NCBI RefSeq assembly: GCF_004122035.1
Contig: NZ_SAXA01000002.1
Coordinates: forward strand, 124,001-188,000
DNA: 64,000 bases
Reading direction: 5' to 3'
Source: Ancylomarina salipaludis
GTDB taxonomy: Bacteria; Bacteroidota; Bacteroidia; Bacteroidales; Marinifilaceae
Below, one piece after another: positions 1 through 7,888 of this stretch. A program made the position numbers and the translations under genes. Under the pieces are notes generated by a model. It saw only the letters and a program-made list of their open reading frames with translations, made no database searches and was not told the origin of the DNA. Numbering within the stretch: position 1 is the stretch's first letter; every line of letters begins with the position of its first letter.

Positions 1-464
<464 letters not shown>

Positions 465-1322
465 TTATTTAATTTCTAATTTGATGTTCTGTGCTATTTG
501 TTCCATTAGCCAACTTGGAGTAGAGGTTGCCCCGCTAATTCCAATCGATTTGGCTTTGGTTAACCAAGTCATTTCAACTTCATCGGGATGAGAGACGAAA
601 TAACTTTGAGAATTCTCTTGCTGACAAACGTCGAACAAGAGCTTGCCGTTTGAACTTTTTTTTCCGCTAACAAAAATGATCACATCGTGTTTTTTTGCAA
701 ATTCACGAAGATTGGGCATTCTGTTTGATACCTTTCGGCAAATGGTATCGTTTATTTTTAATTCATTCTGACATTTTACTTTTAAAATCTCAGATATTTC
801 ATTGAAGCCTGAAATGGTTTTGGTTGTCTGTGAGAATAAAATCACAGGCTTGTCCCAGTTTACTTCATTTAAGTCTTCAATACGTTCAATAACCATTGCT
901 GAGCCATGGGTTTGTCCAACCAGTCCATTGACCTCAGCATGTCCTTTTTTACCGTAAATAAGAATTTGCCCACCGTTCTTTTTTGTTTCCAGATACGTTT
1001 TTTTTATCCTTTTTTGCAGGTTTAAAACCACCGGACAAGAGGCATCGATGACCTCAATATTATTCTCCTTTGCTTTTTGATAGCTTGCCGGAGGCTCGCC
1101 ATGAGCTCTGAATAAAACCTTCGCATTCGAAAGTTTTTCAAAATCGTCATGGTTTATTGTTTTTAAGCCCTGATCTTTTAATCGATCAACCTCAATATTG
1201 TTATGCACTATGTCTCCTATGCAAAAAAGTGTTTCATTTTTTGCAAGCGTTTCTTCTGCTTTTTCAATGGCGTTAACCACTCCGAAACAGAAGCCTGAAT
1301 TAGGGTCAATTTCAATAATCAT
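465..1322 (-). CDS. ispH: 4-hydroxy-3-methylbut-2-enyl diphosphate reductase (IspH)
   Basis: This 285-residue protein is a normal-length IspH, the last enzyme of the MEP isoprenoid pathway. It reduces HMBPP to IPP and DMAPP with a [4Fe-4S] cluster. The three cluster cysteines are at expected places: Cys12 (in SGFCFGV), Cys96 (in DASCPVV) and Cys195 (in DTICRKVSNR). His40, His74 and Glu130 (in KGHAEV) match the family's substrate-binding residues. In Bacteroidota some homologues are fused to ribosomal protein S1, but this one stands alone. It lies between cmk and pfkA on the same strand; the cmk-ispH-pfkA order suggests one metabolic operon. Confidence 0.97.
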   Translation of the reverse strand: MIIEIDPNSGFCFGVVNAIEKAEETLAKNETLFCIGDIVHNNIEVDRLKDQGLKTINHDDFEKLSNAKVLFRAHGEPPASYQKAKENNIEVIDASCPVVLNLQKRIKKTYLETKKNGGQILIYGKKGHAEVNGLVGQTHGSAMVIERIEDLNEVNWDKPVILFSQTTKTISGFNEISEILKVKCQNELKINDTICRKVSNRMPNLREFAKKHDVIIFVSGKKSSNGKLLFDVCQQENSQSYFVSHPDEVEMTWLTKAKSIGISGATSTPSWLMEQIAQNIKLEIK

Positions 1323-1407
1323 ATTTTAGCGCCATTAGATTATAGAATTGAGATTCAAATTATTCGGTTATAAAATCAGAATAATTATCTCATTTCTTAG
1401 ACCTAAA

Positions 1408-2103
1408 TTATTCAACTTCTGCCATTCTGGCAACAATCCAATCCAACTGTTCTTCTTTGGTCATGTGACTGTTGTTTAAAACAATGGCGTCGTCTGCCTT
1501 TTTCAAAGGACTTTCATCCCTGTTTTCATCGATGAAATCTCGTTTCTTCACATTTTCACGAATGGCATCTAATGAAATATCATCTCCCTTTTCTTTCAGT
1601 TCTTTATACCTTCTGATGGCTCTGACTTCAACATCAGCCGTCATGAAGATTTTTAGGTCGGCATTGGGGAATACTACAGTTCCGATATCACGACCATCCA
1701 TAATCACAGCACCCGCTTCGCTTAACTTACGCTGAAGGGCAACCATTTTTTCGCGAACAAACTTGATGGTTGCGATTAAGCTAACATTGTTTGAAACTTC
1801 GAGGCTTCTGATTTCATCTTCAACCAATTCACCGTTCATAAAGGTTTCATGACGTTTTAACTCATCGTTATAGCTGAAACTGATATGAATATCGTTGATT
1901 AAGTGAGCCAGTTTGTTTTCATCAAGCTTTTCGCCATTAATCAGATTATGACGCATAGCAAAAAGCGTAACAACCCGGTACATGGCACCACTATCAATAT
2001 ACGTGTAATTTATTTTTTTTGCTAAATCTTTTGCCACAGTGCTCTTCCCGCATGAAGAATGCCCATCAACGGCTATGATTAGTTTTCGTTTTGCTGTGTT
2101 CAT
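1408..2103 (-). CDS. cmk: cytidylate kinase
   Basis: The 231-residue protein phosphorylates CMP and dCMP to their diphosphates with ATP. It has the P-loop GHSSCGKST at residues 14-22 and the CMP-binding region (DSGAMYR), followed by the VIMDGRDIG segment typical of Cmk. Length agrees with the short bacterial family. It is the first gene of the cmk-ispH-pfkA run. A Bacteroidota-type -7 element lies 38 bases upstream of the ATG, at 2141-2148 on the minus strand. Confidence 0.96.
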   Translation of the reverse strand: MNTAKRKLIIAVDGHSSCGKSTVAKDLAKKINYTYIDSGAMYRVVTLFAMRHNLINGEKLDENKLAHLINDIHISFSYNDELKRHETFMNGELVEDEIRSLEVSNNVSLIATIKFVREKMVALQRKLSEAGAVIMDGRDIGTVVFPNADLKIFMTADVEVRAIRRYKELKEKGDDISLDAIRENVKKRDFIDENRDESPLKKADDAIVLNNSHMTKEEQLDWIVARMAEVE

Positions 2104-2140
2104 TGTGTTTTGTTGTCGATATATTTTGTGATATCGTGAA

Positions 2141-2148
2141 CAAAAGTA
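2141..2148 (-). promoter_or_regulatory. candidate -7 promoter element of cmk
   Basis: The minus strand reads TACTTTTG, matching the Bacteroidota -7 consensus TAnnTTTG. No TTTG element is seen 19-21 bp farther upstream, so this is a half-supported promoter. It would give a leader of about 30 nt. Confidence 0.4.
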
Positions 2149-2322
2149 TAAAGAAAATCCTTGAAAAGGTTAGATTTTACGGGCAAAATTGACGCTCTGC
2201 ACCCCTGTTTTCCTCTGTAAACGATTGCAATAAGGGGTTTGCTTAAAGATATTTTAATAAAGCTGCTTAAATATCTTGAATTGAAGGAGATGAAGAAGAA
2301 AAAAGAGGAATAGGCTTTTTTT

Positions 2323-2356
2323 AGCTAAATGATGAATATCGACTCATCATTTAGCT
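2323..2356. repeat. 13-bp perfect inverted repeat between the ykgJ-like gene and cmk
   Basis: The arms at 2323-2335 and 2344-2356 pair perfectly around an 8-nt loop, 31 bases beyond the stop of the ykgJ-like gene on the minus strand. In the minus direction the stem is followed by an A-tract, not a T-tract, so it is not a classic intrinsic terminator. It may protect the mRNA 3' end or be a protein site. The rest of 2104-2386 shows nothing recognisable apart from the cmk promoter element. Confidence 0.4.
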
Positions 2357-2386
2357 TGAATGTTTAATGTCTTTATAAGAAGCGAT

Positions 2387-2893
2387 CTAGAATTTGTCTT
2401 TTTGCGATTTTAAACGATCAACCACTTCATATACAGCCGGACAGTAGTGTGTGTTTTTAAGGGTTAGGTTTAAAATCTGATAAAAACGTTTCCTGTCTGT
2501 GTGTGGGTACTCCCGACAGGCTCTGGGGCGCTGTTCATAAACCATACAGTAGTTATCCGGCATCAGAAAAGGACAGGGAGTTTCCTTAAAAACATAGTCG
2601 TTTTCATGATCCAAATTCAAGTATTGGTCGATAAAAGCCGAAGGTTTCATTCTCAGATGTTTTGCCATCCGTTCGATATCCTTATCAATAACAATGGGAC
2701 TGATACTTTTACAACAATTGGCACATTCCAAACAATCAACTTCTTCGAATACTTCGCTGTGAAGGGCATGTGTAATATCGTCGAGCTGTTTGGGTTTTTT
2801 CTTTTTAAGTTTTGAAAAAAAAGTCTTCGTGTCAGCCTCTGTGTTTTTAGCTTTTTCTTTCAAAGCCTCAATATCGATTTTATATGTTGTCAT
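2387..2893 (-). CDS. YkgJ family cysteine-cluster protein
   Basis: This 168-residue cytoplasmic protein has the cysteine pattern of the YkgJ/CxxCxxCC family (Pfam CxxCxxCC): CLECANCC near residue 57, then CPFL, NYCMVY and RACREYP, and a last CPAVYE. These residues are thought to bind a metal, zinc or Fe-S, but no reaction is established for the family. The first 30 residues are Lys-rich and probably helical. It lies 3 bases after the DMT transporter gene on the same strand, so both are probably co-transcribed. Confidence 0.8.
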   Translation of the reverse strand: MTTYKIDIEALKEKAKNTEADTKTFFSKLKKKKPKQLDDITHALHSEVFEEVDCLECANCCKSISPIVIDKDIERMAKHLRMKPSAFIDQYLNLDHENDYVFKETPCPFLMPDNYCMVYEQRPRACREYPHTDRKRFYQILNLTLKNTHYCPAVYEVVDRLKSQKDKF

Positions 2894-2896
2894 AAT

Positions 2897-3790
2897 TTAT
2901 ACTGCTTTTCTTCTAAATTTAAGCTGTGATAAAAATAAGCCCCCTATAACGACCATCATTCCTGCAATTTTTTGAAAATTTAAAACCTCACCTATCACAA
3001 AATATGCGAAGATGGCTGTAAATACCGGTATAGCATTAATGAAGATATTACTTTTGGTGATACCCAAATGAGTTAAGCCGTAGGTAAAGAAAATGAATGC
3101 CAAAGTTGAAGCAAATACTGCAAGTAAAAGCAATGCAATCATCACTTCTTTGGTTGGTGTTGCATGGATAAAATGTTGCCAGTCGAATATTAGGAACACG
3201 GGAAGAAAATAAATGAGACCCAATGTATTTTGATAGGTAATTAGTGTGACTGCGTTGTATTTCGAAGCTAGATTTTTTAAGACAAGTGAATAAGCAACTG
3301 CTGATCCAACAGCAACAAACAAACAGGATAAACCAATGGGAGATACAATTAAAGACAGGCTTTTATCGAAAATGATAAGCCCAACCCCTAATATAGAGAC
3401 TATGATTCCTATGACATTCATGTTGTTTAATTTTTCCTTGTGAAAATAATAAGCAGCTATGGATGCGAATAGGGGAATGGTTGAGATGACAACTGCACCA
3501 ACGGTTGAGGAGACAAATTTTAATCCAAAACTTTCGCCCATGAAATAGAGAAATGGTTCCAAAAAAGCTAAAGCCAAAAGGCTTAGTCTGTCACCTTTCT
3601 CAATTGGACTTATTTTTTTGAATCCTTTCCCAAAAGCAAATATAAGCGCAGAGGAGATAAGTAAGCGCAGGAAAACAGTTGTAATGGGATTGTACACCAA
3701 ATAAACAACTTTAACCCACACAAAAGAGAAACTCCAGAATAACATGGCCAGAATAATACTGCCATACACAAGCAACGATTTTCGATTCAT
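2897..3790 (-). CDS. EamA/DMT family transporter
   Basis: The protein has about 10 hydrophobic segments arranged as two EamA repeats, typical of the drug/metabolite transporter superfamily (small-molecule exporters of the inner membrane). The substrate cannot be told from sequence. The frame is open to an ATG at 3829, but the ATG at 3790 (protein starting MNRKSLL) is preferred. A canonical promoter lies at 3817-3847, and its start point would fall downstream of 3829. With this start the protein has 297 residues, normal for the family. The ykgJ-like gene follows after 3 bases. Confidence 0.85.
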   Translation of the reverse strand: MNRKSLLVYGSIILAMLFWSFSFVWVKVVYLVYNPITTVFLRLLISSALIFAFGKGFKKISPIEKGDRLSLLALAFLEPFLYFMGESFGLKFVSSTVGAVVISTIPLFASIAAYYFHKEKLNNMNVIGIIVSILGVGLIIFDKSLSLIVSPIGLSCLFVAVGSAVAYSLVLKNLASKYNAVTLITYQNTLGLIYFLPVFLIFDWQHFIHATPTKEVMIALLLLAVFASTLAFIFFTYGLTHLGITKSNIFINAIPVFTAIFAYFVIGEVLNFQKIAGMMVVIGGLFLSQLKFRRKAV

Positions 3791-3816
3791 TGTTTTGGAA
3801 CTAAATTTAAGGTGTG

Positions 3817-3847
3817 CAAAAGTAATCAAAAGCGGATCACAACCAAA
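3817..3847 (-). promoter_or_regulatory. Bacteroidota-type promoter of the DMT transporter gene
   Basis: On the minus strand TTTG (3847-3844) is followed by a 19-bp spacer and TACTTTTG (3824-3817). This matches the consensus TTTG-N19-21-TAnnTTTG exactly and fixes the gene start at 3790 rather than 3829. Confidence 0.75.
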
Positions 3848-4171
3848 AAGGGGAAGTCTGTTTACGATAAAACATACTTCAGTTTTTATTTTAGGATATA
3901 GTTCTTATGTGAGAGCCTAAAATAAGAGACTGTGTAAACAACAGTGGCAAATTTAGGTTCGTTGAAATGAGTAAACTATTTCGTGGTCTAAATTACTGTC
4001 TGATTCTGTGAGGTAGAAACCAGTATCGAAGGTTTTGTAATAAAATTAAGAATCATGCATTCGGGTGGTTCTGGAGCATTTCGAAGCATTTTGCCGGGAG
4101 ATTGCCTCATGTTGTTCTGTGAGAAGTTTAGGGCTGAAATACCCTTTTATTTATTCGGTTTTATTTAGTTT
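3848..4171. other. gene-free stretch between marR-like and DMT transporter genes
   Basis: No convincing gene is seen. A 10-bp perfect inverted repeat (3886-3895 and 3916-3925, 20-nt loop) lies upstream of the DMT promoter and could be an operator. No T-tract follows it on either strand. A short open frame near 4065-4250 overlaps the 3' end of the marR-like gene and looks accidental. Confidence 0.4.
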
Positions 4172-4774
4172 CTACGTAATTGTTTTGTGTTCAGGACAGT
4201 CCACACGAATTTCAGCTTCGGCTAGTTTTGTATTTAGTAAATTGCAATAATGCGTTCCTGTGTCTTCTTTATAATAAGAACAAGTAAAACACATTCGCTG
4301 AATGGTAATGATTCCTGCTTTGTTTAGGTCAAAAATCATTTTAAGGAGTCCGTTAAGTATAACAGTTTTTTGTTCTTCCGTCAATTTTGAAATGGGATTT
4401 TCTATGGAAGATGCGAAAAAGGATGCTTTTTCTGCGATTTGTTTACCTTTGGGAGTGAGTGAAAGCGTGTAACTTCTTGTGTCAACAAGGTCTTTTTCTT
4501 TGATAACTAATTCTTTGGAAAGCAAAACTCTAACGCTATCGCTTATAGTTGCTTTTGTCATATTAAATTCGTCTGCTAAATAACTGACCTTGCATTTTTT
4601 TTGTGAATGAAATAATAAAAAAATCAAGAGTTGAATTTGAATAGGACTCAATGAATTATTCTTGCTTTCATCCCAAAGTAAAACCCTGAACGCTTCTGAG
4701 ATTCGTTCTAAAGCCACTACTATTTTGCTCTCGGTATTTTTGTTTTGTTGATCTAAGTCAAAAGAAGATTTCAT
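4172..4774 (-). CDS. MarR family regulator with a four-cysteine C-terminal extension
   Basis: The 200-residue protein has a MarR winged helix-turn-helix at about residues 40-110 (recognition region around NMTKATISDSVRVL and wing around DTRSYTLSLTPKG). It is longer than usual MarR proteins because of a tail with Cys162, Cys165, Cys177 and Cys193 (C-x2-C-x11-C-x15-C), which could bind zinc or an Fe-S cluster or form disulfides. It is the last gene of a four-gene operon and starts directly after the DUF2024 stop codon. I infer that it represses its own operon through the TTAGGAATCCTA palindromes found at 6200, 5882 and 5073, and senses redox state or a metal through the cysteines. Confidence 0.85.
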   Translation of the reverse strand: MKSSFDLDQQNKNTESKIVVALERISEAFRVLLWDESKNNSLSPIQIQLLIFLLFHSQKKCKVSYLADEFNMTKATISDSVRVLLSKELVIKEKDLVDTRSYTLSLTPKGKQIAEKASFFASSIENPISKLTEEQKTVILNGLLKMIFDLNKAGIITIQRMCFTCSYYKEDTGTHYCNLLNTKLAEAEIRVDCPEHKTIT

Positions 4775-5038
4775 TTAATTACAGTTTTCAATTTCATAAA
4801 TAAAATATCCTTGCTGATTGATGCATTTTTCCCAATCAGACCTTACTGTTTCAATGTGACAAAAAGTACATTCATTGGTTGTTAAAGCTTGTTCTTTTTG
4901 TCCTTTTGAGGTGAGATAGGTTTTACCATAACCGTAAACGGTTTCTTTGCTCTTAATTTCTTCGGGAACAATGATGTCAAAATGCATAATAGTTCCGTCT
5001 TTTTTGGTTACATAAGTATCCCAAACTGCTACATTCAT
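4775..5038 (-). CDS. DUF2024 family protein
   Basis: This 87-residue protein resembles the DUF2024 family of small alpha/beta proteins (N-terminus MNVAVWDTYVTKKDG, then HFDIIVPE) whose function is unknown. It carries cysteines at 57, 60, 72 and 86, including a CTFC pair followed by His, so metal or redox binding is possible. It is fused in expression to the marR-like gene (stop and start adjacent). A terminator-like hairpin at 5051-5095 lies just before its start, so it is probably expressed by read-through. Confidence 0.8.
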   Translation of the reverse strand: MNVAVWDTYVTKKDGTIMHFDIIVPEEIKSKETVYGYGKTYLTSKGQKEQALTTNECTFCHIETVRSDWEKCINQQGYFIYEIENCN

Positions 5039-5050
5039 ATTTTGGTTTTT

Positions 5051-5095
5051 AAAATTAAAAGCCCCGTAAAGATAGGAATTCTAACTTTACAGGGC
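5051..5095 (-). terminator. terminator-like hairpin containing an operator-like palindrome
   Basis: On the minus strand an 11-bp stem (5085-5095 with 5061-5071, one G-U pair) is followed by a T-rich run complementary to 5051-5060. This gives a plausible intrinsic terminator after the 245-residue gene and before the DUF2024 gene. The loop region holds TAGGAATTCTA (5073-5083), a variant of the palindrome in the operon promoter. It would give partial termination inside the operon. Confidence 0.6.
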
Positions 5096-5104
5096 AAAAG
5101 AAGA

Positions 5105-5842
5105 TTACTTTACTTTATAGGGTAAGGATAAATCGCCACTTGCAACAGAGTAAACTTTATATACACCAAGCATTGGTTTGTCTTCACTACCGTGATCACC
5201 TTCTCCGTCAGTATTTACCTGCATAAATGCGGCAACACCGTCATAAGAAAAATTGATTTTGTTATTCATTCGATAATCCGGAACGATAACCCTTATTGTA
5301 TTGCCTGAAGTAATTACCTTAAAGCCGGGTGAGTCCATATACATTGGCATCCCAGGATTGGTTGCGGGTAAAACAACCTGTGTATCTTTAGGATTGTATT
5401 GTTTAACAGCCAATCCACCTTCAACACGTTTGTCTTCTGTTAATACAACCCAATGCGGATGCCAAATAATGCCATCATTCGTATAATTTTGGTCTGCATT
5501 TTCATCCCAAAGGGGCGTGTCGTCAAAGTCTGGATGAGAGGTTAGGGCAAGAGCAACAATTCCTGCTGTTTCGCTAAAACCGACATCTGTTGGTTTTAAT
5601 GAAGTTGGAAATACATAACCCAATACAGGAGCTCCATTGAGCTGTCCTACTGGAGTCGGTGTTGTTTTTCCGGCTATCCCTTTTACTGTCATCTCCCAAA
5701 TTGTGGCTGCAATTGCGGTTTCGTGTTTTACACTTACATTTTTGATTTGGAAGTCGTTATTGTTGTAGTTTTTGCATTTGTCGCAAGCGAAAATTTGTAC
5801 CGTTATAAATGATACTAAAGTGACTAGAATGATTTGTTTCAT
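5105..5842 (-). CDS. exported protein of unknown function with CxxC after the signal peptide
   Basis: I do not recognise the family. The 245-residue protein has an N-terminal signal peptide (hydrophobic residues 3-18) ending at IFACDKC. Cys20 and Cys23 form a CxxC right at or after the cleavage point. Phe at -2 makes a lipobox poor but not impossible. The body is rich in beta-type sequence with many Asp, Asn, His, Pro and Gly (for example GIIWHPHWVVL and GEGDHGSEDKP), suggesting a periplasmic or surface beta-sandwich, perhaps metal-binding. It lies between a thioredoxin-like gene and DUF2024 in the MarR operon, so a redox or metal role is inferred only from context. Confidence 0.75.
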   Translation of the reverse strand: MKQIILVTLVSFITVQIFACDKCKNYNNNDFQIKNVSVKHETAIAATIWEMTVKGIAGKTTPTPVGQLNGAPVLGYVFPTSLKPTDVGFSETAGIVALALTSHPDFDDTPLWDENADQNYTNDGIIWHPHWVVLTEDKRVEGGLAVKQYNPKDTQVVLPATNPGMPMYMDSPGFKVITSGNTIRVIVPDYRMNNKINFSYDGVAAFMQVNTDGEGDHGSEDKPMLGVYKVYSVASGDLSLPYKVK

Positions 5843-5857
5843 TATTATTGAATTTTA

Positions 5858-5898
5858 AATGTTAGGATTCGATCAATTAATTTAGGAATCCTAACATT
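5858..5898. promoter_or_regulatory. 13-bp inverted repeat with internal TTAGGAATCCTA operator-like site
   Basis: Arms 5858-5870 and 5886-5898 pair perfectly around 15 nt. The right arm sits within TTAGGAATCCTA (5882-5893), identical in its 12-base core to the palindrome in the operon promoter. It lies between the thioredoxin-like and 245-residue genes and may be a second regulator site or an RNA hairpin. Confidence 0.5.
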
Positions 5899-5913
5899 GT
5901 TGATTAAATTTTT

Positions 5914-6147
5914 TTAGCCTTTTACGTCTGCTATTGAAGCACCAAAATTAAGATGAAGTACATTTTTGTTTGGAGTTAACAAAGCAGGAACAGATTTAAC
6001 ACCTGCCAGTTCAGCTTCTGCAATACGCTTACGGTCTTCTCCAATGTGTACGAGTTCTACATTGTCTGCACCAATTAGATTAATGATGTCGTGCTCTGCA
6101 CTTATACATACAGGACATCCGGCATGGTAGAAAATAGATTTTGTCAT
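5914..6147 (-). CDS. thioredoxin/glutaredoxin-like small protein (CPVC)
   Basis: The 77-residue protein begins with a short strand and HAGCPVC, a thioredoxin-fold redox motif at Cys11-Cys14. A cis-proline segment (VKSVPALL) lies near residues 51-58, as expected for thioredoxin-like proteins. No signal peptide is seen, so it should act in the cytoplasm. It is the first gene of the operon with the 245-residue exported protein, DUF2024 and MarR genes. The promoter at 6190-6220 lies 42 bases upstream. Its redox partner is unknown. Confidence 0.85.
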   Translation of the reverse strand: MTKSIFYHAGCPVCISAEHDIINLIGADNVELVHIGEDRKRIAEAELAGVKSVPALLTPNKNVLHLNFGASIADVKG

Positions 6148-6189
6148 TTTTTTACAGTATTTAATTATGTAGTAGCATTATTGCTGAGA

Positions 6190-6220
6190 CAAATATAGGT
6201 AGGATTCCTAATTAAGCAAA
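6190..6220 (-). promoter_or_regulatory. promoter with operator palindrome in the spacer (redox/MarR operon)
   Basis: On the minus strand TTTG (6220-6217), a 19-bp spacer and TATATTTG (6197-6190) match the Bacteroidota consensus exactly. The spacer contains TTAGGAATCCTA (covering the palindrome at 6200-6210), the same core found at 5882-5893. A regulator bound there would block RNA polymerase. The MarR protein encoded at the end of the operon is the obvious candidate. Confidence 0.75.
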
Positions 6221-6683
6221 TTATTTTTAGATTTTATTCCTGAATTTCTACAAAGTTGCTGGTAATCAGTTAGTATAATTTTAAAACTAGAACTTTGTTT
6301 AATTGTTTTCGGAATTTTTTTTTTGAACGAATCGTTTTTTTAGGTTTGTATTTAGATATAACTATCTATGTATCTTTATTTTTTATATTGAACAACGACT
6401 CATTATAAATCGGATAATATTTTTTATTAGAAAGGATGTTGTTAAAGTAGCATTTACAGGAAAGAATATCAAGAAAGTCACTTTTAGATTATATCCTCTT
6501 TTCTGTATCCAGACATGAAATTCAATATTCCATCGCGCTGATAAATTCCTATCTTTTGCAGTTTCGTATGGAGGTATTTTTCTGTTCGCATAATTTAATT
6601 CATGTTTAGAAATGAACAAGTTATGAAGGTTGATGCGAAGTAAAGAGTGGAAGTTTCAATATTTTTTGTTTCAAATATTGAAA
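6221..6683. other. gene-free stretch upstream of the redox operon
   Basis: No supported gene. An open frame at 6383-6619 on the minus strand has unusual composition and no family signature. A small hairpin (6666-6674 with 6678-6686) lies next to the tRNA terminator. Confidence 0.4.
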
Positions 6684-6726
6684 CAAAAAAAAAGTCAATA
6701 TGTTGAAATACAACCGATTGACTTTT
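6684..6726 (-). terminator. intrinsic terminator of tRNA-His
   Basis: On the minus strand, just after the tRNA 3' end, AAAAGTCAAT (6726-6717) pairs with ATTGACTTTT (6699-6690) and is followed by a T-run to about 6685. Confidence 0.75.
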
Positions 6727-6731
6727 CATTG

Positions 6732-6806
6732 GGTGGATGATCGGTTTCGAACCGACGACCTCTGGAACCACAAACCAGCGCTCTAACCAACTGAGCTACA
6801 ACCACC
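6732..6806 (-). tRNA. tRNA-His (anticodon GTG)
   Basis: The minus strand folds as a cloverleaf: acceptor GTGGTTG with CATCCAC, D arm GCTC...GAGC, anticodon loop TTGTGGT with GTG, and T arm with loop TTCGAAA. A G at position -1 opposite C73 is the hallmark of tRNA-His. The CCA end is not encoded. One acceptor pair and the last anticodon-stem pair are T-T mismatches. A promoter (6827-6859) and a terminator (6684-6726) flank it, so it is a single-gene unit. Confidence 0.93.
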
Positions 6807-6826
6807 ATTTGTTCCCTTTTGCGATG

Positions 6827-6859
6827 CAAAGATATGAAAAACTAAAGTTAACTTCCAAA
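6827..6859 (-). promoter_or_regulatory. promoter of tRNA-His
   Basis: On the minus strand TTTG (6859-6856), a 21-bp spacer and TATCTTTG (6834-6827) match the Bacteroidota promoter consensus. The start point would fall about 15 nt before the tRNA 5' end. Confidence 0.7.
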
Positions 6860-7022
6860 CAGAAATGCAAAAAAAAATGCAAAAATATTTCCTCTACATG
6901 CGATTGTTATTGCAATGCAACTAGTTAGGCATATATTTTTTTTTCAGAATTTTATTTGTTTTCCTTTGTAGGACGAAAAACTAGACTTTATTTCGTAGAA
7001 TTATTGAAAAAACAGATGTAAT

Positions 7023-7703
7023 ATGGAATTTTATATAGACGATGAACAGGTAGAGAAACAATTTCAGGAATTGTTTAAAGAGATTCTTCAGCTAAGAAAC
7101 GGAGAAGTGCATTCTGAAATGAAAAAATATGGCTTGAATTATTCGAAGGCTCTTGGAGCTTCAGTAATCAATCTGAAAGAATTGGCTAAAAAATATGAGG
7201 CGAATCATTTGTTGGCTCAAAAATTGTGGAGTAAGGCTTTCCGTGAAAGTCGTATTGTCGCGACGCTTCTTGAACAACCGGGAGCAATGAGCGAATTGCA
7301 GCTGAAGCGATGGATTGAGGAATCTGATAGTAACGAGATATTGGAGCAGTTATGCATGAATCTTTTAGTGAACCTGCCAGATTTAGAGAGCCTTTTGCCA
7401 ATTTGGATGAAATCTGAAGACGAGAAGTTAATCCTTTGTGCAACGATGATTGTCGGCCGATTGGCTTTAATTGATAAAACCAGAGAGAATGAATTATTTG
7501 ACTCTTTTGTCAGTTTACTGCCAGCATGTCCGCGACATGCGTATCTGATTAAACAATTGCCAAGAGCTCTGGGAAAGATTGCGAGAAGAACAGATGAAAT
7601 GAAGGAATTGGTATTTGCCAAATTGCAAAGTTTGAAAGATTCTGATGATAAGTGGCTTGAAATATATGAAGAGCTTATGGCAGAATTTCCAGATGAAAAA
7701 TGA
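7023..7703 (+). CDS. AlkD-like DNA alkylation repair family protein (HEAT-like repeats)
   Basis: The 226-residue, almost wholly helical protein resembles the DNA alkylation repair (AlkD/AlkC-type) HEAT-like repeat family. The segment from about residue 38 (LNYSKALGASVINLKELAKKY) and the following LAQKLWSKAFRESRIVATLL are typical of this family's first repeats. Members remove alkylated purines or only bind DNA; catalytic ability here cannot be judged. It stands alone between tRNA-His and the Bax inhibitor-1 gene. Family assignment is fairly firm, function less so. Confidence 0.75.
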   Translation: MEFYIDDEQVEKQFQELFKEILQLRNGEVHSEMKKYGLNYSKALGASVINLKELAKKYEANHLLAQKLWSKAFRESRIVATLLEQPGAMSELQLKRWIEESDSNEILEQLCMNLLVNLPDLESLLPIWMKSEDEKLILCATMIVGRLALIDKTRENELFDSFVSLLPACPRHAYLIKQLPRALGKIARRTDEMKELVFAKLQSLKDSDDKWLEIYEELMAEFPDEK

Positions 7704-7888
7704 GATCTTAATCTCAGAATTTGATTACTGAAATGTAAAATAATTCACCTAAATTTGGGTTTCATAAAAATATAATAACGAATCTTTTTCGTGTTTTTGG
7801 GCGAGAGGGATTTTCAATTAGAAATATGACACTATCAGACAGATGGGGATCTGTTAAGGTAGTTTTAAAAGAATTAATAAATACGATT

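Noticed and set aside
2323-2356. Terminator of the ykgJ-like gene
   Set aside because: The stem is followed by A residues rather than T residues in the direction of transcription.
4065-4250. 61-residue plus-strand frame
   Set aside because: Overlaps the 3' end of the marR-like gene in antisense and resembles nothing known.
6383-6619. 78-residue open frame on the minus strand
   Set aside because: No family signature, odd composition, no promoter or neighbour context; probably chance in AT-rich intergenic DNA.
7826-7888. N-terminal extension of the Bax inhibitor-1 protein
   Set aside because: The extra 21 residues are not typical of the family; the ATG at 7889 gives the usual N-terminus.
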